Source: Larus michahellis (Eukaryota; Chordata; Aves; Charadriiformes; Laridae). From it: DNA of 64,000 bases. Numbering within the stretch: the first letter of the stretch is position 1; every line of letters starts with the position of its first letter. Shown here one piece after another: positions 51,001-64,000 of this stretch. The position numbers and the translations under genes were made by a program. The stretch spans positions 122,036,552 to 122,100,551 of the forward strand of contig NC_133897.1 of assembly GCF_964199755.1 (NCBI RefSeq). Direction: 5' to 3'. The notes beneath the pieces were generated by a model that did not search any database, was not told where the DNA came from, and saw only the letters and a program-made list of their open reading frames with translations.

Positions 51001-54000
51001 AGGAGTCCATGAGTTGTCATTTTTTTAGGTGCAGATGAGAACAAAGTTGTATTTCTTCATTTTTTTTCCCCACAGCTCTCCTTTTCCACTGTTATTAGAG
51101 CTCAGGGGCTTTTGCTGAGACACAGACGCCACGTGTCAGTTAAAGTACCTTTGATTCTCATAAATGGGATCTTAATTCCCCCATCTACTTGGACTGCATT
51201 TTCAAGCTATCTTCAAGTGCCGGTAGTACAGAGATTCATGTCTCAAAAGGAGATGATAACCACTAAATAAACCGCATTTTCTGAACAGTCATGCAGTCAA
51301 TTGCTGTTTGTTAAATCTGGAGTTGTTGCTTAGAGACTTTTGTAGTATTTGAGCCAGTAAGGGCAAAATATCTGTATTTTGCCCGGATTGTGCTATGAAA
51401 TTATGAAGAAATTAAATATATGGTGATCTCATTTCCCCACTTCTTTTATATATTCTAGTTTATTACAAAAGACATCTCTAAAGTCAAGTTTTAGTAATTC
51501 ATTTTGTGCAAGAAGATTATGAATTTTTTGCAGCAGATAGATTCCACGTGGCTTCTCTCCTTGTCCTCTCCCCTTTCTGAGCATCAACAGAATGAACTGA
51601 GGGAAAAGAAAAGACCACAGCAATCCCGACTGGTCACCCCTCCTACACCCAAAGTAATGATTTTCTGGAGTGTATATGGATAGGTCTCCTTTGTATTAAA
51701 CTTCAAAACCATCACCGTTGCCACCTTTTTTTTTTTTCATGGAATGCCTTTTTCTTTTTTTCCCCCCAAAGTTCATTACTTAGAACATGTACACTATAAC
51801 TGGTATCATAAAGCTTGCAGACAGGTTTCCATTCCAGTTTTTGTCTTCATTTGCTCGCAAATTCCTAAACTTCCACTTGAGATGAAACGGTCTATGCTTG
51901 ATCTCTGCCTTTGACTTCACCTACTGTGAAAACAAAACAGCATCTAAGAAGTTTAACCCGAATGTCTGGAACTTAAAAGAACAAAATCAAATTTCATTGT
52001 TTCCCAAGGTTGCAATGCTTAATCATACAATAAACATGATTGCTCTTCCAGTGCAATACTCATGGGAAAAAAAAGAACGTGTGCTTTTTATCAGATTTAA
52101 ACCTTATCTCTAAACTTGATGGAACATTTTGATTAACTTCTTAATGATACCTTTTCTGCTTAGCGGTTACTAATATGTAACTAGAACCAGCCATCCTGTG
52201 CTGCTAGAGCTCTGTGTACGTGCATTTGCCCTTGATTTTTTTTTTTTAACAGCATCTGGATCCATGCAGTCTATGCTACAAAAAGCCAGATCAAATCTTG
52301 TCAGCAGCACGTCTCCCTCTTCATCTGGGATTGCTGCTTTTTTTTTTCATACCTCTCATCATGTTGTGAACACTTGGGTTTGGAGGCAGCTTTCACTCAT
52401 GTAAATGATGTTTACTCGTTCAGCACAGAGCATTGTGAATTGCATAAAATAACGCTGCAACTTCAGTTGAGTTTGTTAAGTAAGCTATTGGTTTATTAAG
52501 TTTGGTAGTTATTAAGTTGTTTAATAAACTTCAGTTTTTTAACTTTGGTAGGAGTCTCTGTTTCCTCTTAGAAGAGTCAGGTTTCATTCTGACTGCTGGT
52601 GTCATGCCTTTGTCACCAGAAAAGATTTGTCAGAGTAAACTGAAAGGAGAGAAAAAAAATGAAAGTATCTCTCATCTCATCTGGTTAAGGAACATCCCCT
52701 GCAGGCACTCAGGACAACTGCAGGTTCGCCTTGGCCAAAAGGAATAGTGATCATGTTTAAGCGTTAGTGTGTGTGATCGGGAGGAATGGAAAAAGAAAAG
52801 CTGCTGGGATAAGAAAATATTAATTTCCTTAAGGGAAAAAAAGCTCTAAGGTAAAAAAAGAAAATTAAATTGAGATAGTGAAAACCCACCACGGGCCACT
52901 GCATGATAGTCCACAGGCCACGTCTCCCAAGCAGATCGATGCTCTTTTGCGACGTGAAGCCTGAACAATTCCTCCTGCTCAGCAGCCCATGTGTTTGCTC
53001 TGCTTTTCATAGGTTCCCACCTCACAGCAAGATCAATTGCCACTACTTACGTTCTTTTTAAACCTATTTCCATTAGCTTATAGCAATGCACACGTCTCAC
53101 TTGCAAGCACCATGAGACCCCCCGCTGCCCCAGCCGCAGCAGCTCTCTCCTCGGGGAGGTCTAAGAAAGTGGCAGCCAGGGAGATGCGAAGGCTGCCCTG
53201 GCACAGGGATCACATAAAACAAACTTTGTCGCTGGAAGCTGGAACCCTGAAGAAAAACTTGGAAGTGTAACCCCTTCCATGGCCTCTGCTGGGGACAAAG
53301 CCAGTGGTGGTACCCTGTGGTGCTGTCTCTGTTGTCCCTACGGAGAGGTCATCCCTGCATAGCCTGCTGCTGGGGACAATAAATAAGAGTCGTTCTTGCC
53401 TTGGAAGATTTGCTGGAGGAACTGTTGGAGACCAACGCTCTGTTTCACAGAGCCACGGAAGACCAGATATAAATATTTGCCCTCCTCCCTTGGGAGGGAA
53501 TTGTCTGTCGCACACTCAATCCCCCTTGCCAGGAAAAGCTGTGGCTGCCCCATCCCAGAGCTCTGCCTCATGTTGGCTTTCCTGGCCAGGTGCCCGAGCG
53601 GTCACACAGTGGGAGTGACTGTGTAGCCATTTGGTTGACATCAAACATCCCCACTGGCTACACCCCTGTCCAAAAAAGACCTGCAGAGTTGCCTGGCTGG
53701 CAACCGCCTTCCCCCGAAGAGTGAATCTTAAGCGTTGGAACAAATTTGAATTTCTGAGAAATACAAATAGCCACAGATGCATTCATTTTGAATGCGGTCC
53801 CAGCAACCTCAGAGGTATTTCTGAAATTAAATGTGGGGAAAGGAGGAATAGTGGTTTATTTACCCCTTTTCCCCCTCAAGTTTGTTTACCTTTTTTCCCC
53901 TGGGGTTCAAATGAGGAAGCCGCCTTGCCCTTTGTGCTAGCAAAGTCACAGAAATGCTTTCATTTACACCATAATCATGCCTGAGTGCCTCGACTAAGCG

Positions 54001-56091
54001 GTGCCACTTGCTCTCCTAAGAGCAAGTTATCTTGGCTTTCACTTGCCTTGGTTTATACCCCTATTGCACAAAACTACTTCGCAGGCGTTTCAGATCACCC
54101 TCAGATCGGCTGTAGTTGGGCTTCTTTACATATTTTCTTTCTGTCTTGTTTCCCACAGCACCTCAATCATCTGGTGGAATAGGAATGGGCGGGCGAAAGA
54201 TGATTTTTATTTTGTTTTTTGTCCATTCCACAAAACACTTTCCCATTTCTTATTAGGTGGCATCAAGATGATTTCAAAACTTTGTTATCAAAAAAACCTG
54301 GGATTTTTTGGCTGGTGCTGGGGTGCAGGAGCTCCATTACGTGGGCTGATGCGCACACAGGTGCGCAGCGTGCAGCCGGGCGCGCGGGGCCCCTTGCACA
54401 ACAGGAGGGTTTTAGAGCTCGAAAGACGGGAAGTTCGGTATCTTTGGAAATGCACGGCTGAGCATCATTTTCTTAATCAGCAGTTACAGCTGCTGTCAAA
54501 CTGCCTTCCTGGTGACTCCCCGCTGATGGTGGAAGCACTTTAGGGAATATTTTGCAATACGAAGATCACCTCTTAAAGGGGAAAGCAGAGCACTTTGCCA
54601 TCTTTCAGCTGTAGGGCCAAAGCCTTTTGCAGACTGGTTTTCGAGCAGTGGAAAAAATTAAATAGCCTAATAAGCAGTAGAGAAATCCTAACCTTTCTTT
54701 ACTACCATTTTGTTCAGTATATATTTATGAATGATTAATTTGTGCTGAATAACTTGTACAGTATCCGTGATAGCATGACTTCCTTTAGTTTATCAAACAG
54801 GAGTGCAGTAAGCATCCTCTCCTTCCCCACCACTTTTGGCTTTTGTCACAAGGGGTGATGAAAGTATTTGAAATTTAAATAGCTACCGGTGAAGTCAGAA
54901 TATTTTTTGCACATCCCACCCAAGAGTCACTGTGTAAGACATAGCCACACACTTCTAAGGGTCTGGATCATCTCAGATGGAGCCACACATTATCAGGATT
55001 ACCCTTGTCTTTTCCCAGCTGCAGCTGGGCTTATTGGTCATTAAACCTCAAACTTCAGTTATGTTTAAAAACATGGCAACCCCATGCAAATACAGATGCG
55101 TGCAGTACAAAACTTTTACGGAAGGGGAAATGTCATGGGTCCCAGCAGTCAGAGACCCAACTCCTCTCCATGGATGTGCAAAAGAAATGAGGGCAGGAGG
55201 AGCATCACGGTCACGCCTTTCAGATCCAGGGACTGCTGGATGCAGGCCCAGACCTCTGAGCTGGGTGTTAGGGATAGTCATTATATATTTGCTGATGATG
55301 TTGGGGGCTAATTGTTCCAGTAAACTTGAATCTTGGTACTTTCAAGCTTTGGCAGGAATGAACTTGAATGAGATAAATGTTCTTGCACTTACAGTGTATT
55401 TTTACAATTAATTGACCAAATACTCCTGGGAAATGGGAAATCAGTTTCCTCAATTTATTGGAAAGGCAGTTAAATTGGGACTATTAGGAGGCTTAAGTAA
55501 GAGCACAGAGTAAATCGCTGCCAAATCAGATTGAGAAAAGGCAACCCAATGGTACCTGTTTGTTGGTCTGATGCTTTGCTGCCTCGATGGTGCCGTTTAG
55601 TCCAGCAGCCACAAGCAGGGACACAGCACTCGGTTGGTGCAAACCCAGGACCTCTGGCAGTGCTGGTCTGCCGCGGCCACAATCGTCACCAAGATACTTC
55701 TTCCTCCTTGGCCCCCAAAACCTGTCAGCCATTGGCTTCATCACTGTTGGCAGACAGCCCTCAATAGCTGGGATGAAGGTGGTGGGAGCTGGAGAGCCAA
55801 GAGTCCTCACTGATGGATCAGGGGATGCTAACCCTGCTATTGCTAACTCCAGGGGAGCCTGGGGCTGTGGCCTCAAAAAACACAGTTTGCCGGGCATCTG
55901 AAGGGTGGTTACATCCAGCTTTTACAAGCTACCACTTGATCTCCGTAGTAAGTATTTTTTATTCAGTGTTTCTAAGCTCCTTCACAGTAAAATGCAGAAG
56001 ATGCCTCTGACAGTGCCGCAAGTATGTTGTGAGTATCTTGAGATGGCTATTGAGAAGTAGCAAAGTGCTTCCTCTTTTCAAGTAACGAAGA
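48080..56091. other. intergenic, no gene recognised
   Basis: About 8 kb without a coding region I can defend. The longest frames (for example 54001-54543 +, 55526-55897 -) lack recognisable domains and conserved splice context. Local CpG-rich patches occur near 53.1-53.6 and 54.34-54.42 kb. The 3' end of GAREM1, the next gene in mammals, was looked for on the minus strand and not seen. Confidence 0.5.
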
Positions 56092-56349
56092 TCAAAGCTT
56101 CCAAAGTTTAAAACGTTCACTTAAATCTTGTAAGTACCTTGAAACACCATCAGTACATGTTTTTTTGTAACCTTGCAGCCTTTTGTTTAATTTGTCATTC
56201 AGAAACACAGCTTCCATATAAATGTCATGAGGTGTAATGTTCAACTTCAGTTTAACAGGAAAAAATTGTGAGCAAATCAAATCAACAGTTATAGTTATTC
56301 CAGGTACATGAATCTGCCATGCTTCACCAGCATCTCCAAAACCACAAGT
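56092..56349 (-). other. unidentified 85-codon open frame beside a CR1 insertion
   Basis: Minus-strand frame between two stops. It reads GEAWQIHVPGITITVDLICS, QFFPVKLKLNITPHDIYMEA, VFLNDKLNKRLQGYKKTCTD, GVSRYLQDLSERFKLWKL. The composition is protein-like (alternating beta pattern, then amphipathic helix, balanced charge) rather than compositional noise. A possible acceptor, cttctttcag, lies at about 56357 on the same strand, but a stop in this frame follows it; the frame open from that acceptor ends after about 20 codons. No family was recognised. It could be a decayed exon of the same lost gene neighbourhood, or chance. Confidence 0.25.
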
Positions 56350-56377
56350 TCAGGCAACTGAAAGAAGACAAAGCATT

Positions 56378-57050
56378 GTCCTGGTGTCCTGGTGGACAAC
56401 AGGATGACCATGAGCCAGCAATGTGCCCTTGTGAACAAGAAGGACAATGGCATCCTGGGGTGCATCAAGAAGAGTGTGGCAAGGAGGTTGAGGGAGGTCA
56501 TCCTCCCCCTCTACTCTGCCCTGGTGAGGCTGCATCTGGAGTACTGTGTCCAGTTCTGGGCTCCCCGGTTCAAGAAGGACAGGCAACTGCTGGAGAGGGG
56601 ACAGCAAAAGGCTACCGAGATGATTAGGGGACTGGAACACCTCTCTTATGAAGAAAGGTTGAGGGACTTGGGTCTCTTCAGTCTGGAAAAAAGACGGCTG
56701 AGGGTGGATCTTATCAATGCTTATAAATACTTAAAGGGTGGGTGTCAGGAGGATGGGGCCAGGCTCTTTTCAGTGGTGCCCAGAGACAGGACAAGAGGTA
56801 ATGGGCACAAACTTGAGCATAGGAAGTTCCACCTAAACATGAGGAGGAACTTCTTTACTTTGAGGGTGGCAGAGCTCTGGAACAGGCTGCCCAGAGAGGT
56901 GGTGGAGTTTCTGTCTCTGGAGATATTCAAACCAGCCTGGACGCGTTCCTGTGCAACCTGCTCTAGGTGACCCTGCTTTGTCAGGGGGGTTGGACTGGAT
57001 GATGTCCAGAGGTCCTTTCCAACCCCTATCATTCTGTGGTTCTGTGATAA
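56378..57050 (+). mobile_element. CR1 LINE 3' fragment, + strand
   Basis: Carries a nearly uninterrupted ORF2 C-terminus of about 190 codons ([80 protein letters not shown]). It ends with a CR1 terminus containing cattctgtggttctgtgat. Less decayed than the other copies, so probably younger; severely 5'-truncated. Short agacaaag/agacaag sequences lie at the two flanks and may be a target-site duplication. Confidence 0.92.
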
Positions 57051-59015
<1,965 letters not shown>

Positions 59016-60630
59016 TATTAAACAGATGAACTATTAAATACAAACTGGACCCTTGTTTTCATGACACAAAAAGCTGCTTAGGAAAGAGAAAGTGCAAGTG
59101 GAATCAAATTCGAAGAAATTATTAGATTTATCCATTTTATTATGGCTTAGCAAGTGAAATCCACACCAAAAGAGGATTTAAAGAATTTCCAACATGAGAA
59201 TTCAAAAGAACTAGAACTACGTTGTACAGCTGTATAGCACCGGGGATTTTGTTTCTTCCTTGCCCCGTGATAATGGGTGAGCTATCTGTATGGCGTGGAG
59301 CAGGGGACATCTTCTCCAAGAACATACTCTGATGTTAGGGCTTCCTTTGAAGGAAGGAAAGAGGACAACTCAGGTTTTGCTTTGTTTTCAAAAGGCTTGT
59401 CAGACACTTGAGCTTCTCCTAAACACCGATCAGACAAGCCTTGAAAACCCCACAGGGTGAGAAAAAGCAATCATCTCAGAAACCTAAATTTTAAAGCAGG
59501 AAGCAGGGCAACATCACCTTAACTTCTACTTTATGAACCTATTGATCTTTTGTAAGTTTACAGGCTTTGCAGGGACGTGCTGGTGAGACAGATGACCCTT
59601 CAGAAGGGCCGTGATAAAATGCTTTGGCGAGGGGAGAGTGCAATTGATATAAACCGTCTAGAGAAAGGAGCGAAGGCAGCCCAAGATCTGCGCGTGAGCA
59701 ACATGAGCACCCCCCCAGGGCATGGCTGCGTCTCCCAGGTAAGAGGACTCGAACAGAAACTAAATCAAAAAGGAATCCAATTCCAGCTCGGGCTGCCTCT
59801 ATAGGCTCCCAACAAGCTTCTGTGTTTGCTGAGCCTGCCTCAGCCATTGCAGTCAGGCAGAGCTCTCCCAGCTGCCCGGTCTGGCCCTGCCCAGGCCGGG
59901 GCTGAGCTGCGGATCCACCACAGCCGCCCAGGCCGAGGGCTCATGGAGGAGCAGGGAGACAGCCCAGGGGACGTTCAGCTGTCATGGGGCAGGGTCCGAG
60001 GCCAGGCCAGACAAAGTGGGGAAATTTGGCAATGAGGAGAGGAGGATGGGTGGACATGGTTGTCCTCAGCTCCACAGGCGATGCGACAGGCGTCCCCGCT
60101 GGCCACGGGGAGCAGCAGGCCACAGCCACCACAGGCGAGCCCTGACTCTGGCTCTAAAAAACCGGCATCTTTATTGTAATCAGTACAGAAGAAAATTACG
60201 ATTAGAATTCATAGCACGCGCAACCATGCTGACGAGAAGTTTTAAACTGTTCACGGTAAAAAACAATCCCTACGATTTGATATCACGTTCACTCCGAGCC
60301 AGCCCTGACAGCCTCCATTGCCGCCGTGCCCAACCGTGCGGCCGGCCGGCAGCCCCCTGGGGAGGGGGTGCTGGGCAAAGGGACCTTGGTGCAAAGAGAT
60401 TTTTATGACCGCTTATTCCTCCTGCACACCGTCCAAAAGAAACTAATTTTTCTGTAAACAGCTTTCATGCGATACTTGCAGTGTTGTAAGCAGAACTGTT
60501 CGCTCTTGGGATACGCAATTTTCGGGTATTTCCCCACTGAGGAGGAGGATGGATGGCAACCCCAGCAGCAACACTCCCACCATGGTACAGTGAGGAAAGG
60601 AGCACGCAATGGCACATAAGCTGCCCTTAA
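59016..60630. other. intergenic, no gene recognised
   Basis: Holds GC-richer stretches near 59.85-60.15 and 60.30-60.38 kb with compositional open frames on both strands. Exons encoding the N-terminal half of the MCM3-like protein were looked for on the minus strand and not found. Confidence 0.5.
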
Positions 60631-60982
60631 GTGAAACCAACCTTACTGCATGGGCTTCTGCATTTATTTCTCAGACAAAATTCATCCTGAAATGAAATAA
60701 TATGATTTTTAGAAGCCAGAGGGGATTTCAGCCAAGAAACTAAGACAACATTCATCAGCAAAATTTGACCCAAGGTGTTATTGAGCCACTTACGCCTATG
60801 TTATATATCAGAAAAATTCTTCCCAGAGAGCCATCCTCCATAAGAGCCACTGCGTATTGCTCTGCATTTTGCAATAAGCCAAGTTCATAAATGCATTTTT
60901 AATTGATGTAATGGAAGACTTGGAATTTTTTTTGGGAAAAAAAGGACTATAATTCCTTCAATTATGCTGAAATAATTCAGAT
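60631..60982 (+). repeat. inverted repeat, left arm (352 bp)
   Basis: Starts gtgaaaccaaccttactgc and is the reverse complement of 62417-62768. By eye I count about seven differences in 352 bp and no length change: near 60650, 60704, 60832, 60929, 60966 and two near 60979. Matching stops abruptly at the outer end. No coding potential and no transposon signature. Confidence 0.95.
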
Positions 60983-62416
60983 AACACCTTGAGGTAAATC
61001 AGGACATCCAGACCTGAAGAGACGTCTGCCTGGAGGTGCTCGCTCTGCATTGACCGAGAGGTGCCAGCTCCCCACCGCAGCCACACGCCCAGGACCAGCA
61101 CAGGCAGTGGGCACCCAACGAGACCAGTGCCACCAGCAGAGCAGGGGAAAAATGCTGTATTAATACTTGCCATTAATACTTAGCGATTAAGAAAACCCAA
61201 CAACCAGTGCATATTGCCTTTTATACAGCTGAGAGACAAAACACAGACCAAGTTACAAAAAAGCTTAAATCCAAAATAATTACATTTTGTCACAATTCCT
61301 TCCACACAGCCCAAGCTACCAAGGAAGCGAGCTGCCAGCACCCGGGGAGAGACACGATTTGCTCCACAGCTCCCTTCAATCCCAGCATGAAAATTTCCAA
61401 ATGTTTGAAACAGGGAGCAACTAAATCTTTTAATGCTCTCTGAAAAGCAATCAGCTCACCGAACGCATCATTCAGCAGCCTCCAATATAAAATAATTAAA
61501 CCATGAAAAGCTGCTGCAGTAATCTTACTTTAAAATCCTAAATTCCTTTACATTTTGAGGATCTGATGGCATTGACTCCAGTCAGACACACACAGACAGG
61601 GCAGAGACCGCAGGAGCTTCTCACAGCTCAGCTGAACACACCTCTTCCATTCCTTGAGCAGAGGCAGCTTAACTTTATGAAGATTTGTTGTTGCAGCAAA
61701 ACTATCCAAGAGATACAACTAAATCCAAATTCATTTCATTTCCAGCCAAATTATATTTTGATGTAGGTCACTAGAAGCTAATCTTTCATCTCTGTTTTTC
61801 ATACTTGAAAATGAAGAAAAAGAATTTCAGATTAAACAGCATTTATCATACTAAATAGAATTAAATCAAATGGAAAATTGCATAAAGAAACTCAGCTAAA
61901 ACAATCAAACTAAAAAAGCCCTTTACCTGTGTGAATGTAATCTTTGATTTTCTCAGCAGAGAAGAAAACCTTATTATTAAGCGAACTTAAAAGGGAGCCT
62001 GGATTACCCTTTTCCCATTTCCCTGCACTTGAAGCGTCAGTCTGTCTTCACAAACAGATTTTGCTTCCTGTCTGTCAGGCAAGTTCACTTGCTTGTTCTC
62101 ACATGCTGGAAAAATTCGTGTTTTCAGCATCACAGAAGCACTTAAGCTGTACAGTAAGCAGCAGACGATTTTTTTATTCATGCCTTTTTTGTAAGTTACA
62201 TGCATATATACACAGACACACAGGTGCATACATGCACCTGCATTCAGTAATATAACCCAGCTTTAGCAAAAGACCGAGCTAATCAGAGGCTAGCCTGCTT
62301 TTAACAACCTTTTATTGATGCTCTCACTTTTAAAGAGCTCCCATCTGAAATAGCTTATGGTAAGTATTAAAAATGAAGAAACAGCAAAGCCTTCCAGAAG
62401 ACACCCATTTAAAATG
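60983..62416. other. 1.43-kb spacer between inverted-repeat arms
   Basis: AT-rich unique sequence. Only short spurious frames were seen; no transposase or other gene is present in the loop. Confidence 0.6.
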
Positions 62417-62768
62417 ATCTGATATATTTCAGTATAATTGAAGGAATTATAGTCCTTTTTTTCCCCAAAAAAATTCCAAGTCTTCCATTACATCAATTAA
62501 AAATGCATTTATGAACTTGGCTTATTGCAAAATGCAGAGCAATACGCAGTGGCTCTTATGGAGAATGGCTCTCTGGGAAGAATTTTTCTGATATATAACA
62601 TAGGCGTAAGTGGCTCAATAACACCTTGGGTCAAATTTTGCTGATGAATGTTGTCTTAGTTTCTTGGCTGAAATCCCCTCTGGCTTCTAAAAATCGTATT
62701 ATTTCATTTCAGGATGAATTTTGTCTGAGAAATAAATGCAGAAGCCCACGCAGTAAGGTTGGTTTCAC
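62417..62768 (-). repeat. inverted repeat, right arm (352 bp)
   Basis: Reverse complement of 60631-60982 at about 98% identity. The outer end is ggttggtttcac and the flank that follows (acagaacttg) does not match the left flank, so there is no target-site duplication. Confidence 0.95.
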
Positions 62769-64000
62769 ACAGAACTTGAGAAATGCTAAGGTTTAGGGTC
62801 CAAGGCAACATTTACTTTGTTCCTTGGTATTTGGGCATGTTTCCTTTAGATCCCCATGAATGAGCAGGTGCAAACTGCATCCCTTGAGAATTGGGAGGGC
62901 TTTTTTTTTTTTTAACCCAGTCAGAAAGAAGTGTCCCCTAATTCAAGGTGCTCCACAGGTTATTGCATGAATCTCAAGCTCCGTAAGTACCAACAGAAAG
63001 TTGTAACACCTTGGAAAAGCATGCAAGAACAAAAATACCAGCAGCAGAGTCACAGATGGTTTACAAACACAACGGGCTGATATTGTTTTAGTGGTGGCTC
63101 AGGGGGCTTCAAATTCTTCTGTTCCTAAAATCTTGATTTTTGCCTCGTGCTTCTGAATAAAACCCAACATAAGTTTCAGGTAAAATTTTGCATTTTAGCA
63201 TGAAACTTTGAAATTCATTAGTGAAGACAGTGACTTTTAAATACAAAATACTACTTCTGTCCCTGAAAGCTCCTAAGATGTAAATCCCTGGAGACGGGGA
63301 AAGCAGTCCCAAGAAATGTCCCGGTGTGTCCTGTTCCCATTCCTTTGCCATGCTCTTTGCTTGGGGCTGCTGTGAGGGGGGCGATACCGAGCTGCAACCT
63401 CAGGCTCAGCCACTGCGGCTCAGCTTACGCTGGCTCTTCGTCTCTATGTTGGTCCTTTGTGTTTGGAGATGAAAGGCACAGTGTGTCAGAGAGGCCTCTC
63501 CTCTGTCTTTTAGAAACTGCCTTCTCATCTCTGGTTTTCCACAGTTCAAAAGTAAGACTTTGAAAAAGATTTCAAAGCTGCATCTTGTATATGGAAATTC
63601 ACGGCTCCAGGCAGGTTCACGGTCAGCTCTGAGATTTCAACTTTAAGAGTAAGAACCTGCAGCCTAAATATAACTCCTTTTACTTGTGCTTTGCCCTTCT
63701 CTGTTTTTTCTGTTTAAAGCCATCAGTAGGAATAAGATGGCACCAATTTTCATGAATCATCTATATAGTTTTGCTTTAGGTAGGTATTTTGATGTTCTTG
63801 TAAAAACACTGGGTTAAGGAAATATGAACACAAGCCATTTGGATAAGCTACAAAAATAAAATTCCAGCTGCTAGTTATCAAATATCAGTCACATTATATA
63901 TGCTTAGGAAGCAACTAAACAGTAGCTGAAGGTATCTCGGAAATACTCAGGAATGTATTCCTCCACAGGAAGGTGAGGAAGTAACCAACCCGCTTTCAGG
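62769..64000. other. intergenic, nothing recognisable
   Basis: AT-rich sequence to the end of the window. Short frames only, with no domain, repeat or RNA gene identified. Confidence 0.5.

Noticed and set aside
54001-54543. 180-codon + strand frame
   Set aside because: No ATG at its start, no domain, no splice or promoter context; likely chance.
55526-55901. overlapping frames over 100 codons on both strands
   Set aside because: Both strands and several frames are open together, which points to base composition rather than a gene.
59577-59804. 75-codon + strand frame
   Set aside because: No homology recognised and no conserved splice context; coding remains unsupported.
60631-62768. Inverted repeat as a DNA transposon with long terminal inverted repeats
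   Set aside because: No target-site duplication at the outer ends, no transposase in the spacer and no known terminal motif; a simple inverted duplication fits better.

Overview
The window is vertebrate nuclear DNA, most likely from a bird. Two intron-containing genes with ordinary GT-AG splicing are separated by AT-rich non-coding DNA. Several degenerate CR1-type LINE copies, the dominant avian/reptilian retroposon, are scattered through it. The gene order (RNF138, then MEP1B, both on the + strand) matches the block on human chromosome 18q12.

Left part (1-12.2 kb): a CpG-island promoter and RNF138, an E3 ubiquitin ligase. Seven coding exons joined in silico give 249 codons. The protein has a RING finger, a C2HC finger, two C2H2 fingers and a C-terminal ubiquitin-interacting motif. 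A sense-strand CR1 sits in intron 3, and the 3' UTR is long, with several polyadenylation signals. Middle-left (12.2-23.4 kb): intergenic DNA with a CR1 tail, a small GC/CpG-rich block near 15.5 kb that could be an unannotated promoter, and a 2.8-kb antisense CR1 followed by a shorter one just upstream of the next gene.

Centre (23.4-46.6 kb): MEP1B (meprin beta). Fifteen coding exons join in frame to 734 codons: signal peptide, propeptide, astacin metalloprotease, MAM, MATH/TRAF, Thr-rich stalk, EGF-like, transmembrane segment and short tail. Key residues fall at the human positions (R61/N62 activation site, H152-E153-H156-H162 zinc motif, Y211, C305). A short HNF1-like / HNF4-like / CDX-like cluster lies just upstream of the start codon. 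Introns hold an antisense CR1 and an LTR with a recognisable TATA-to-AATAAA core.

Right part (46.6-64 kb): no intact gene was found. It contains a degenerate tandem-repeat field just past MEP1B, an unidentified minus-strand open frame next to a CR1 insertion, and two adjacent minus-strand exons of an MCM3-like replicative helicase joined by a 97-bp intron. These look like the remnant of a lost MCM3 paralogue. There is also a 352-bp inverted repeat of about 98% identity with a 1.4-kb spacer. All exon coordinates come from reading translated similarity and splice consensus by eye; no alignment program or database was used.
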